DNA of 35,293 nt from positions 1-35,293 of the forward strand of contig LWCA01000270.1 in the NCBI GenBank assembly GCA_001642005.1, read 5' to 3'. Each line of letters starts with the position of its first letter. Positions within the stretch are counted from its first letter, which is position 1. The notes under the pieces were generated by a model. It did not search any database. It was given only the letters and a program-made list of their open reading frames with translations, and had not been told where the DNA came from. A program made the translations under genes and the position numbers. The stretch comes from Intoshia linei (taxonomy: Eukaryota > Orthonectida > Rhopaluridae). Of this stretch, positions 1 to 10,700 are shown piece by piece.

Positions 1-830
1 ATAAATTTTAATCTCCCAAACTCACATCTTACGGGTCAAAAACCCCAATTGTCCTTTTTTTCAAAATCAAACGAGTTGGAGAATTAAAAAAATTACATCT
101 TCAGGACCAAAACCACAAATTACACTTTTTTTTAATGAAAATAGCCCTAGAATTTAAAAAAATTTACAGTGGTACAGATGTATCATGTTAATACACACAA
201 AAAATTTCAATCTGAATAAGTGACGCCTTCATGGTCAAAAAAGCATTTTAGTTTTCATATATTTTTTTTCCGAAATATTTTATTAACACAAAATGTAAAA
301 TAATTAACGGTCCGAAAATTAAAAAAAAGATTATTCTGATAGAACTTATTCCAGTTGATATAAATACAAAATTTCAACCCCAGAAATCTACGCATTCCCG
401 GTGAAAAATAATTTTTAATATATTATCAACTAATATTTTTCAAATATTTCGATTAAAATAAAAATTGAAAATGTAAATATTGATCCTACAATTTCAAAAA
501 AATGTGCTTTGAACGTCTACACATTTCCAATAAAGAAATATGGGTGAAAATCTATATATTTCATTCCTTCAGCATTTTTTTCATTGCTATGCAATTTTTA
601 AATTCCAAATTCTCATTTTCAAAAATTTTATTCAAATTAAAACTACAACAACGACTACTAAAAGTAATACAACTTTGTTATTATCATTTTTATATTTATT
701 ACAATATTATTTTAATATTGGTAAAATACTACATACTATAATAAGTCTACCTGGTACATTTGTTTTTACTAAATTTTATGGATTTTTTAATCATTTAGAG
801 AGAGTTTCAGGTTAATTTTTGTTTTTAAAA
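1..830 (+). repeat. Composite repeat R1, copy 1
   Basis: This stretch matches 30350-31010 in the same orientation and 4440-4960 in the opposite orientation. Shared landmarks are the phrase around 'cacatcttacgggtcaaaaa', 'atcaaacgagtt', 'gttgatataaatacaaaatt' and 'cgtctacacatttcca'. Its first 130 bases contain diverged modules of the type 'ggtcaaaaaccccaatt' followed by a T-run, repeated at 110-130. Two overlapping open frames at 502-815 are only long because the sequence is AT-rich, and the same region in the other copies is broken, so they are not called as genes. The copy is cut by the window edge and probably lies in an intron of, or just upstream of, NDOR1. Confidence 0.8.
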
Positions 831-959
831 TAGTATTTAGAGTAATTTAAAAATTATTTTAATAGTGGATGTATGCTAACTATTTTTAATTTTAACTAAT
901 TGTAATAAAAGCCACCTAAACTCTGAAAATTTTATATACACTAATTCTTCAAAATTCAG

Positions 960-2727
960 TTGTGAAGATAAAATACAAACTTGGTTAAAAAATATAATTG
1001 TTCACTATTCAAACGTAAAATTTTTTCAATATCAAACGGAGAAAAGAATGTATTTAAAAGAAACGATAAGGTATTTGTATAATGATTAATTTTAAGTATA
1101 CCTTAGTAATCCAATTCACCTCACTGCTAATGAAAAAACGAATTTCGTAAATGTAGAAAACACGCTTTTAAAAATTTACGGACAAGAATATTTTCCAGTT
1201 AAAGTCAAGTCAAATGTACGACAGACCAATCAATGCCATTGGCAAGATGTGCGACTTTTAGGATTAGATGTCATTCAGTAAACTTTACATTACAATTTTA
1301 AAAAATCAATTAAAATTTAGTCCATACGAAAGTGGTAGTACTTTGTTTATGATTTATAACAATGACGATGAATTGGTTTCACAGTTTTTAAATTTGTGGA
1401 GTTTAAACCGAGATGACACAATTTTATATCCTGGTATGACATAAAAAAATTGCTAAACAATACACCTATTTTAAGATATCAATATGATCTTGCCCTGGAA
1501 ATTTATTGCCAAGTATATTTTGGATTTGAATGCCACACCCAAAGATTTATATTTTTGGACTTTATTGAATCATTTTTCGATGGATGAATTGGAAAAAAGT
1601 AAACTAACAGAATTTTGTAATCCGTCATATGAGGTTTATACATTTAAATATTAAAATATCTATTTTAGGAGGAATTATTAGAATACTGTCGTCGACCTAA
1701 GCGGACAATTATGGAGGTTTTTATTTTTTATTACAATTCTTATAATGTTTAAGATATTGCAAGACTTTAAAGAATCAATAAAGTCATTTAAAATTGAATA
1801 TATATTTCAACTAATTCCGCGAATCAAACCTCGTGAATTTTCCATTGCTTCATCCGCTGTAATTATTTTTAATATTGTTTAAAAAAAATTTAGAAAATGG
1901 GAAATCATTTGGAAATATTGGCTTCCATTGTATCTTTTAAAACTACCATGAAAATTCAACGAAAAGGAGCTTGTACTGCATTTTTGGAAAAATTAGAAAA
2001 TAACGGTATAATTTCAATTTTAAATTTTGTTATAACTACAAACTTTTAATGTTTAGATACAGTGTTTATATCTTTAACAAAAACATGCCAATTTCCATTG
2101 TACAATTCTGTTCTCATAACTAAACCATTGATTCTCGTATCTACAGGTTATAATAATTTATTTGAAAATATAAATTAGGTGTGGGCTGTGCCACCTTTAG
2201 AGGAATTATTTATGATCGATATGTCGACGACAGGGGTAAATTTTAATGAATAAAGATTTATGTATTTTTAGCCACGTATATTTTTTTTGGATGTAGAAGA
2301 AGGGATTTAGATTTTTATTTTGAAACCTTTTGGAAAAAGGTCGAACAATCTAAAAATATTCATATTTTTTATGCATTTTCAAGAGAAAATGAGGTACATT
2401 AAAAATACGTGTATATTTATGCGAAAATAATAATAAAATTAATTCTTAGAAAAAAGTATACGTTCAAAATTTATTATTGGAGAAATCTAGTCTGCTGTAT
2501 GATATTATTGTTAAACAAAATGGAGCCGTTTTCATTTCTGGGTTTTTATTTATTCATGTTAGTTATATTAGTTCCATTCTAGAAAAGCAAAACAAATGCC
2601 AACTGAAATTTCAAATTCTATTCTACAAATTATTAAAGATTTTGGTAATATAAAATTAGAAAAAGCCAAACAATATTTATCTTACATGGAATTTAAAAAC
2701 AAATACCAAACCAAAACTTGGAATTAA
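960..2727 (+). CDS. NDOR1: NADPH-dependent diflavin oxidoreductase 1, C-terminal 440 residues (5' partial)
   Basis: NDOR1 (yeast Tah18) passes electrons from NADPH through FAD and FMN to the Fe-S protein CIAPIN1/Dre2 in cytosolic Fe-S assembly. Twelve exons join in phase: 960-1070, 1107-1277, 1321-1433, 1476-1633, 1669-1716, 1754-1858, 1894-2005, 2057-2146, 2179-2235, 2272-2393, 2450-2541 and 2583-2727. Introns are 32-56 nt. The first visible exon (WLKNI) matches the end of the FMN domain. The connecting and FAD region follows, with LLEYCRRPKRTI, IKPREFSIASS (the FAD-binding RxxS) and STGVGCATFRG where GTGVAPFR is usual. The NADPH part has FFGCRRRDLDFY, YAFSREN and ISGKAKQMP, and the end is TKTWN-stop. 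The flavodoxin/FMN exons (about 150 residues) must lie off the left edge, upstream of R1. The assignment is strong; exact splice sites are by eye. Confidence 0.92.
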
Positions 2728-3017
2728 TTACATATTCATCTGTACTTGTAAGAAATATTTCATACTAGCTTGTTCTTGTATCTCTGTAAATAATACTCTC
2801 GAAAAACTATTAACAATTTGTTTTTTTTAAATTTTAAGACTAAATTTTTTAATTAACATGTCAATTAATTTAAATGTTTTAAATATATATATATTTATTT
2901 TTTTTTATTTATCATTATTTTTGATTGCGAATTAGTTTTTTATTTTAAAAATACACACTTTTAGATCTAATTATCCATCGAATTCTAAAATTTTCGAAAA
3001 AATGTGACACCCTAATG

Positions 3018-3481
3018 CAGTGGTTTCCAAAAAAATATATTGTCGACCCCCCTAACAGTATAAAAATATTTTTAGAGAAGATAAATTAGTACAAAATAGT
3101 GAATATGTTTATATTATTATAACAGCGATTAAAAAAATGTTGTATTTTAATATGACTGGTTTTATTTTCGTTATAAATCATACTTTAATATAGTTGACCC
3201 CTTAGTTGCTAGGGCCTAGTATACAAACAATTGTAAATTTGTGATTGTTCTTTTTTGTTTATATACATGTTATTGGCGTGTAAGGGTCAATAACTTTTAA
3301 ATTTATTATATTAGATAATAATTATAATCCAAATTTCAAGAATATATTAATTAATTATCAAATACTAAATCAAATTAATGTTAACGATGCTAATTTAATT
3401 TTAAATTTTTTCTTAAATCTGCGGCCCCCTCAGACTCTGTAGGTCCCCATTTGGAAAACACTAGAAACTGGAAACGTTAGG
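3018..3481. mobile_element. hAT-like non-autonomous element (candidate)
   Basis: The left end reads CAGTGGTTTCCAAA. A matching inverted end lies near 3455-3481 (GGAAAACACTAG, then GGAAACGTTAG). Both ends carry a GACCCC/GTCCCC block typical of the other hAT-like elements here. Imperfect 8-bp flanking repeats CCCTAATG (3010-3017) and GCCTAATG (3482-3489) support the borders. No transposase is encoded. The 2728-3009 stretch before it holds only AT-rich sequence after the NDOR1 stop. Confidence 0.45.
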
Positions 3482-3489
3482 GCCTAATG

Positions 3490-3780
3490 TACATCGTAAA
3501 AGTTTTGATGAAAATTTCATGTACACATAAAATTCTTTACGCAAATGTTAACGAAAAAAAATTAGGATGACATAATTCACCTTAAAGTAAAAATTAATGT
3601 AATATGACGGTTCCGCCTAAAACAAATTTGGGAACCATTCATTTAAATGATTGATAATAGTGAATAGCATGATTTTTAAATTAGATTTTCAACGTGAATT
3701 TATTTTTTTGGTATAATAAAAATGTGCCCCGGCAGATCTAAGTGCTGTTTGTACGTAGTACATAACAGTATTGTATTGCA
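3490..3780 (+). repeat. Repeat R2, forward copy
   Basis: Matches 31270-31520 (+) and the reverse complements of 4111-4440 and 29350-29650. Landmarks are 'attctttacgcaaatgttaa', a small hairpin GGTTCC...GGGAACC, 'ttagattttcaacgtgaatt' and the end 'gtacgtagtacataacagt'. It ends about 105 bp upstream of the ATG at 3885. Confidence 0.8.
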
Positions 3781-3884
3781 CAATGTAATTAAAATAAATT
3801 TAACCTAGATATTATCACCAAGTAATTAATGTATATGATGAACGCGCAACATCTATCATTTTTAAAATTTACAAGCAATTTATA

Positions 3885-6540
3885 ATGCAAGATGAAAATA
3901 TTAAAACTATTGAAGCCGATATGTCAAGTACATTTTTGAATGATATCTCACTAGTCGACGCGCCCAAATTTGTCAAAAAACTTCGAAGAGATATCACAGA
4001 TTTTGAATCTCAAGCTGGCAACTATTTAAAAGCTAATTTGTTCAAATATATTAATGTGTACACTAAAATAGAAAATCAAGGTAAATTGTTGTATTCTTAT
4101 AAAAAAACTAGGTTGACTGTTATGTACTACGTAGAAACAGCACCTAGTTCTGCCGAGGGCACATTTTTATTCTACCAAAAAAATAAATGTTGAAAATCTA
4201 ACTTAAAAATGCTACTATTCACTATTATCAATCCTTTAAAGGAGTGGTTCCCAAACTTGTTTCAGGTGGAACCATCATATTACATTACTTTTTAATTTAA
4301 ACTGAATTATTCCATCTTAATTTTTTGTTTGTTAACATTTGCGTAAAGAATTTTAAAAACAATTTTTTAATTTATTAGACAGAATGTGTGTATAATATTA
4401 AAAATAAAGTAAAAACAGTCTAATTATTTTAAAGTTCAATTATTGGAAATATGTAGACGTTCAATGCACGTTTTTTTTGAAATTGTAGAATCAATATTTA
4501 CATTTTCAATTTTTATTTTAATTGAAATATTTGAAACATATTGGTTGATAATATATTAAAAATTATTTTTCATCGGGAATGCGCATATTTTTGGGGTTTA
4601 AATTTTGTATTTATATCAACTGGAATAAGCTCTATCAGAATAATCTTCTTTTTTAAATTTCTAAGGCTATTTTCATTTATTAAAAAAGGGTAATCTGGGG
4701 TTTTTCGGTAATCGTGAAAATACAATTTTAAAGTTGCCATTTATGCTAATGCTTATGATTTTAAAAACTATCCCAGAAGTTATGTTTTATTAAATTTTTG
4801 TGCTGATTTTATTTTTAAACAAGGACAAATTCTGTTTTTGACCTGAAAGACTCAAATTCGGAAAGTGAAAAATAGATATCAACATCCCTGCGAAAAAATA
4901 TATTAGAAATTGGGGTTTTTTAAATTCTTCGACTATTAATTTTAATATTAATTATTAATCTAACGGATTTTTCCCTTAAAGGTGAACAAAATGTTCAATA
5001 TAGAAGAGATGAACAAAATATTTTTAATTTTTATTTAAATACATCGATATATCATATGACGTATTTTTCTATTGTTTATTTTCATTTTGTAACCAATTTA
5101 AGAAAATAGTAGTTGTCATCCATGCTTTATTTTGTGAAGTGTTATCAATATTTAAATTTTTTATTATGTGTTCATTGCTAATAAAACATTGTGGTTTTTT
5201 TGATTTATATATAACCAAAGGTGTAAGTTTTTCTCCTAAATATGAACAATAATATTGTTACTTTTTCTTTAAACGATATATTTGTTTTACACCATCTAAA
5301 AATAAAACTTTTGTTTGTGGTTTGTTATATATTTATTTATTTGTTTATTATTTTTTTTGTTTTTTAATTGAAACCTGCTTTATCGCAATTAAAAATATTT
5401 TTCTTGTCGTAATTTTTTGATAATGTTTTAAAATCTTCCTTAAACTTGTCAATCAAGTTAATATTAACAAAATTTGCTTCACCTTTTAATGATTTGTATT
5501 TTATATTGTGTCTTTTTTTAAATTTATCTAACCATCCTGTCGATGCAGTGAAGTTTTCTTGACCCATTTTTTCCGATGTTTTTTGCAGCTTGTTTAACAT
5601 CATCATCGCTTATTATGAAGTTTAGATTCCGCTTAAATGAAAACCATTCAAGTAATATTTTTTCATATTGAAATACATTTAGCTTAATTTTCTTGTTTTT
5701 ACCTAGTTTAACATTTTCATTGATTTTACTGTCATTTTTTGTTTAAAACAAAAAAATAATGTTCAATATGAAAATGTTCATCTCTGGAGAATTGACTGTA
5801 AATGGTTACACAACATACACTCATTTTTAGCAACTTTTACTTTACATAAGTAAATATTATAATATTTTGAAATTCAGACCTCGACATAAGTTTATAGACA
5901 ACCCTATCACTTGATTGTGAATTGAAATGCTTTATAAATTGTGTTATAAACTGTTGGTTTGTAAATTATTTAATTTTCTTGGGAAATAATAATCCATAAT
6001 GTAAACTACAGTAATTATTTAGAATTTACAGAATATGCTGACATTGAAAAGGATAAATACAAAATATGTGCAGAAATATCTTTTCAATTTGAACGAGAAT
6101 GCATAAAATATATTTTTAAAGAAAAAATGTGGCAACATGAAAATTGTGTCATCTCAAAATGCGATGTATATAAAAATATAGCAATATGTAGAAAAATCAA
6201 TTCACATCTCACTAATAAAAACATTAAAACATTGGATTTTATAGTGGATTCTGATATATCTGGAATTTATAAAAAAAGATATGCTCATTTGATGCATAAA
6301 TTTAAATCTTACGGTTATCTCAAAAAAAGGCACGCAACCTTTACGGTAGACTTGATTAATCAGTATGGAATTTTAAGCATAAAAAGATTAAATAGATGGT
6401 CAAACTTTAGTCCAGTGAAACTTTTAAACGTATTATTAAAAATTTTGCCTGAAAAATATATGGAAGATGTAATGCTTATATTTACTTGTCTAAAGGCTTT
6501 AAAAAAAACACAAAAAACGATGAAAATGTTTGGAATATAA
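3885..6540 (+). CDS. Unrecognised two-exon gene, 237 residues (first exon weakly Exo84/Vps51-like)
   Basis: Exon 1 is 3885-4080, ending CAAG|gtaaat. Exon 2 is 6023-6540, after ttatttag. They join in phase 1 into one 237-residue frame. Exon 1 (DAPKFVKKLRRD, then LKANLFKYINVYTKIE) resembles in pattern the N-terminal helix of Exo84/Vps51-type tethering subunits, but this is weak. Exon 2 is Lys-rich with scattered Cys and His (QHENCVISKC), plus LMHKFKSYGYLKKRH and LLNVLLKILPEKYM; I recognise no family. The 1,942-nt intron is filled by R2/R1 repeats and a broken Tigger. Its stop is 90 bp from the convergent Atg14-like gene's stop. If not spliced at 4080, the first frame runs on into repeat R2 to 4193. 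Two separate genes remain possible, with exon 2 then missing a start upstream of its first in-frame ATG at 6127. Confidence 0.4.
4111..4960 (-). repeat. Repeat R2 joined to R1 modules, reverse copy
   Basis: 4111-4440 is the reverse complement of R2 at 3490-3780. 4440-4680 is the reverse complement of R1 at 300-530 and 30640-30830. 4680-4960 continues with R1-type modules ('tatcccagaagttatgtttt', 'gtttttgacctgaaagactc') also seen at 9800-10150 and 28580-28960. R2 and R1 sit in the same order at 30350-31520, so they belong to one composite element. Here it occupies the intron of the gene at 3885-6540. Confidence 0.75.
4977..5815 (-). mobile_element. pogo/Tigger-type element remnant
   Basis: This span brackets the broken transposase. 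A candidate terminal sequence at 5765-5812 reads, on the minus strand, CAGTCAATTCTCCAGAGATG followed by a GAACATTTTCATATT stretch. Part of it ('agagatgaaca') recurs near 5006 in inverted relation. Borders are approximate and no TA target duplication was confirmed. Confidence 0.4.
5364..5740 (-). pseudogene. Broken pogo/Tigger (CENP-B-type) transposase fragment
   Basis: On the minus strand one frame (about 5740-5590) reads QYEKILLEWFSFKR and ISDDDVKQAAK. This is the usual run-up to the CENP-B second helix-turn-helix. The frame then shifts near 5590, after which the next frame (to 5364) reads NFTASTGWLDKFKKRHNI, KSLKGEAN and IFNCDKAGFN. GWLDKFKKRHNI is the hallmark of the CENPB-type DNA-binding domain. 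FNCDKAGF matches the start of the DDE catalytic domain (usually FNaDETG), with a Lys where Glu is usual. The rest of the DDE domain is absent, and a stop follows immediately. It is an inactive relic in the intron of the unknown gene. Confidence 0.8.
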
Positions 6541-6630
6541 TGTATTTACAATTACATTATCAATTCCCATCCTTCATAGTCAATTTTATTGGATAGTACA
6601 TGTAACGACGATAAATATTTTGGAAAACCA

Positions 6631-7666
6631 CTAAATTGGTATTATTGAAAACTTGTAAATGATATTAAACCTCATTTCTCTTCGACTTTTCGGCAAGTTT
6701 AACAAATTGTAAATCTGAAATAAATTTTGAATTCCATGTTTTGGGTCAATAGAATGGATAAAAATAGATTCACCAAGTAATGCCGCTAAATATAAAGTGT
6801 GTTTTATGAATTGAGAAAGTTGTTGAGCTGAAATGGAGCGGTAAAGTTGTCTAAAATTATACATTGTAAATTTATAAATTTTTGCAGTACGGAATTTGAT
6901 TAAGCATTTGATCATAAATTTTAAGAGACCACAATATTGTCCTCAATAAATTAAATACCAATTGTAAAGATTTGAAAATATTGTCATCTAATTTAAGAAA
7001 ACCTTCGTTAGGTACATGTATTTTATATTTCTGAATCAGTTTATTTAGTGAAATGTATGGTATCACAAAATCTGAAATTTTGAGTATTGCATTTAAATTA
7101 ACATTGCAGTCATTTTGGTAAAAATCTACAGGTACGATTTCTCGACACACACGTTGGACCAACTCCAAAGTAATATAAAATAACTTTAGATTAGATTTTT
7201 CAAGTTTTGTTTCAAGATGAATGTTGCCTGAATTTGATAATATTGGTACGGTGTCAAATGTGCATTGATTGTTTTCTTTTTCAAGTTTTTTCAATAAATT
7301 ATTAGACTCATTCAACTTAGTTTCATTACTCGAATTAACATGTTTAATTTCTAGGTTTTTTGATTTTATGTTGTGAATATACATTAATAGAGATCGCCAT
7401 TTAATTATGTTGGGTTCGAGTCTATTGAAATTTGCTTTATTGTCGACTGTTTCATAAAATTTAAACGATTCACAATCTTGGCAAAAACTTTTCGAAACAT
7501 AATAATTTTTTATTCGTTTCAATCTGTTCCATTCTTCCAATAAACTGCTATACGAAACTTGCTTGGAGTTGTATATGCTTCCGCTTTGTACACATTTTTG
7601 GCAAAATAATTTCTTTTTATATCTTCTACACGAGAAGCACTTTATTTTGGTTTTCGAAACGTTCAT
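6631..7666 (-). CDS. ATG14: Atg14/Barkor-like protein (probable PI3-kinase complex subunit)
   Basis: Atg14 recruits the Vps34-Beclin PI3-kinase to ER autophagosome sites. The N-terminus has C10-x2-C13 and C22-x2-C25 followed directly by VQSG (CQKCVQSG), the signature of Atg14/Barkor's cysteine-rich zinc-binding start. A further CQDC is at residues 62-65. A Lys/Glu-rich helical stretch follows (around 110-140, KLEKENNQC), then a helical C-terminal region. The first frame runs from 7666 into a stop at 6872. A second, overlapping frame (to 6631, ending FSIIPI) continues with SISAQQLSQFIKHTLYLAAL. A small intron of about 82 nt (6932-6851, GTGG...TTTTAG) would join them in phase, but its donor is weak. 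Similarity beyond the Cys motif is loose, so the assignment rests mostly on that motif. The gene is divergent from SRP72. Confidence 0.55.
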
Positions 7667-7731
7667 AAAATTTAAACTTTGACATGAATTTGGTTTCTAT
7701 AATATAAAAATAAACTTATATTTAATAAGAC
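7667..7731. promoter_or_regulatory. 65-bp divergent promoter/5' leader between the Atg14-like gene and SRP72
   Basis: The two start codons face away from each other with 65 bp between them (ATGs at 7666 on - and 7732 on +). Both 5' leaders and any core promoter must share this AT-rich gap, unless there are upstream non-coding exons. No clear TATA box or other element could be assigned to either direction. Confidence 0.5.
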
Positions 7732-10700
7732 ATGAACGTTGAAGAAAAAAACGAATTACTCGTTCTGTGTAATGTATTGAAAGATTTTATCAAATGTGGA
7801 AATTTTTCTTTTGCAAACTTGAGAGAAACTGTTGGAACCTGTGAAAAGAGTATGTTTTTCATTATTCCCTAAAAGAAAATATACATTACAATGATTTTAT
7901 TTCAGTTTTAAAGATAAAATTTTTTCCTGCAATTCTCGAATTTCAAATTGTATCTCTTTTAAAATTGGAGAATTACGGTGAATGTTTGAAACTTGTTGGT
8001 GCACATGAATCAAATATTGAACCTTATTCAGAGTAATTATTTTAGTTTATTTTTTCAATTTCTATTTAATTCTAGACTGAGCTTTTTGAAAGCATATGTC
8101 TTGTACAAAAATAAATTGTTTTTTAAATCTCTCAAAACGTTGAACATGTTGAATGAAGATGTATCCACTGTTGATAAAACGTTTAAATATCAATCTATTC
8201 AATTTGATATTGTAAAAATCTAATCTAATGTTAACCGCATCTTATTTTTAGAATATAGTTAATGGAAAATTTGACCAAAATGACGATGAATATTTGGATG
8301 GAATTCAAGAGGTAAGTTTATTTAAATTTTAAATGAAAGGTAATTAAAAGGCAGTAGGCTACAACGGTACGGGTAACCTCGAGGGTCGACACGGAAGGCA
8401 CATTAAATGGAACATTTGTCATGATTTAAGGGTTGTAACCAATTAAATATTTATGGTTGGGTAATGAACGAATTTGAGCGACACGAGAGGTAAGGAAATT
8501 TAATTCTGAATTATTTATTATTCATTTTATTAACTAATAATATTTCATAATATTAACTGTTAAACCCTTATAAAAAAATGGAAAATTACTAAAAATAAAA
8601 GTATTGATATAAGAATAAACTTGGAACGTAAAATTATATTATACGGTAATATACCCATAAAATCTAGAAAAAATTAGAATTCTTCGGGTGTATAAATCAC
8701 TTTTTATACTAGCTTCATGAATGTAGACAGTTCTTTCCATTTTTTTCATTAAAATACATTTAAAACTAAACGACTGTAAAATAGGAAGATTAACATGGTT
8801 AAGATCCTAATAAAATTCCTGTAATTATATATTTTGCTATTTTTCAAATTGATCATATTTATCAGAATAACACCCTGTACGGTATGAATTTAAATATGAA
8901 AATTTTTCGCTACACATTTGGTACGTCAATAATATGCACCTTTTCAAAAACAAAATTGGTTCCAATTAAGAAAAAGACAAATTTATGCCCGAAAACCTTA
9001 AAATTAAAAAAGGCTATTACAAAATATTATCGCAGTCATTTTTTCTAAAAGTTTTTTTTGGGTTTTCAAATTCTCCTTCAACGTAGGTTTAATTTTGTCA
9101 AAAACGAACAACAGTAAAATATATATTATAGGAAATTAAACTACCTTGGAGTCATATCGAATCAAATAGGATAGCTCTCAAAATGACGAACAATGAATCT
9201 GTTGATGATTTAATTCAAGTTTATAATATATTTTCAAATCAAGTCTCATTTTAGAACTATCAACAATTTATATCTGGTAAACCCAATCTGGAGGATATTG
9301 AATTAGCGTACACTTTGGCATTTTATTGTACCAAAATGTTCAAATTTAAAAAGGCATACGAGATATTTAATGGGGTTTTCAAGCTTTATGAACAAAATAG
9401 TAATGAAATCAAAGATGAGAATTTCGCTATGAAAATTTTGTAATTTTTCAAATATTTTAATTCTAACTTATATAATATGCTACGCGATTTTTATTTGTGT
9501 GTCTGTGTGTATGTTTATGATTTTAAAATCCGTATTAGCGTATATATTTTTTTAAATTCTCCAACTCGTTTGATTTTCATAAAGAGGGACAACAGGGGTT
9601 TTTGACCCGTAAGATGTGAAATTGGGAGATTGAAATTTATTTATTATATGTCCCGGAAAAAACTGTAATTGAAATGTGGTCTTTAAAAAATTCTAAGAGT
9701 GGTAGTTATTTCAATAACGTGGAACACACAGACACACAAACAAAAATAGCATAGCATATTATCTAAGTAAGGATTGAACAACAATGTAACTGTACTATCT
9801 TTAAATTTTTTGTAAATGATAGGGCTGTTTTCATTTTTAAAAAAAGGGTACTCTGGGGTTTTTATCGTGAAAATAATATTTTTTGATGTTGCTTTATATT
9901 TTAAAAACTATCCCAGAATTTAAGTTATGTAAAATTCTAAGACTTTTTATTTTTAAAAAAAAAAGGTAATTTGAAGTTTTGGTCGTGAAATTTTAAGATT
10001 TTGAAATTAAAAATTATCATATTGTTGATGATTTTTAAATATTGATCAGATTGTGTATTTTTTATAATTCTAGGACGGATTTGAATTTAAAAAAAAGCAT
10101 AAATGAGGTTTTTAACCTTGACTTTGACAACTTTTTTTAACAACTCGCTAATAAGAAACCTGTTTATACTAAGGGTTATTTTAAGAGTGTAGTTGTAACA
10201 TTTTGGGTTGTTTTAAATGGAAATGTCTTATTGCAAATTTGATTTTTTAATGTGGTGTAAAAAAATTACATATGGTGTGTAATATAATAATTAAAATTTT
10301 TTACAATAAATCCTTTGCTGTACGCTATAATATATAATTATTAATTACTATAAACATGATTAACTTTCTATTTAGCAATCTAATGGGATTCATTTATCAA
10401 AATATGGGAAGATTTGAAGAATCTACGCAATGTTATGATAAATGCTTGACTATCGCGTAATTTAAATTAATATTTAAGATTTTATATTAGAATTTTTAAT
10501 ATTTATTACAGAGTTACCAGATGTTGGGAATTTATGGCTAAGCCTAGACGACCGCTACATTATTATTTCAAAAATCCCAATTTTATCCCACCATTTATAA
10601 AATTTAATAAAAAATACCATTGCAAACCCTCAAAGAAAATTGACTTTCACCGATATTTTTTTTCAAACCCCAAAATAAATCATATCTAATTATGCTAAAC

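Noticed and set aside
502-815. Two overlapping open frames (79 and 91 codons, +)
   Set aside because: They lie wholly in repeat R1; the matching copies at 4440-4680 and 30784-31005 do not keep the same frames.
3885-4193. Calling the first frame EXOC8 (Exo84)
   Set aside because: Only a short helical pattern resembles the Exo84/Vps51 N-terminus; the second exon shows no PH or Exo84 C-terminal domain.
3885-4193. Frame continuing past the donor at 4080 to a stop at 4194
   Set aside because: The last 25 or so codons are repeat R2 sequence also found at 29350-29410 and 31490-31520, so they are unlikely to be part of the native protein.
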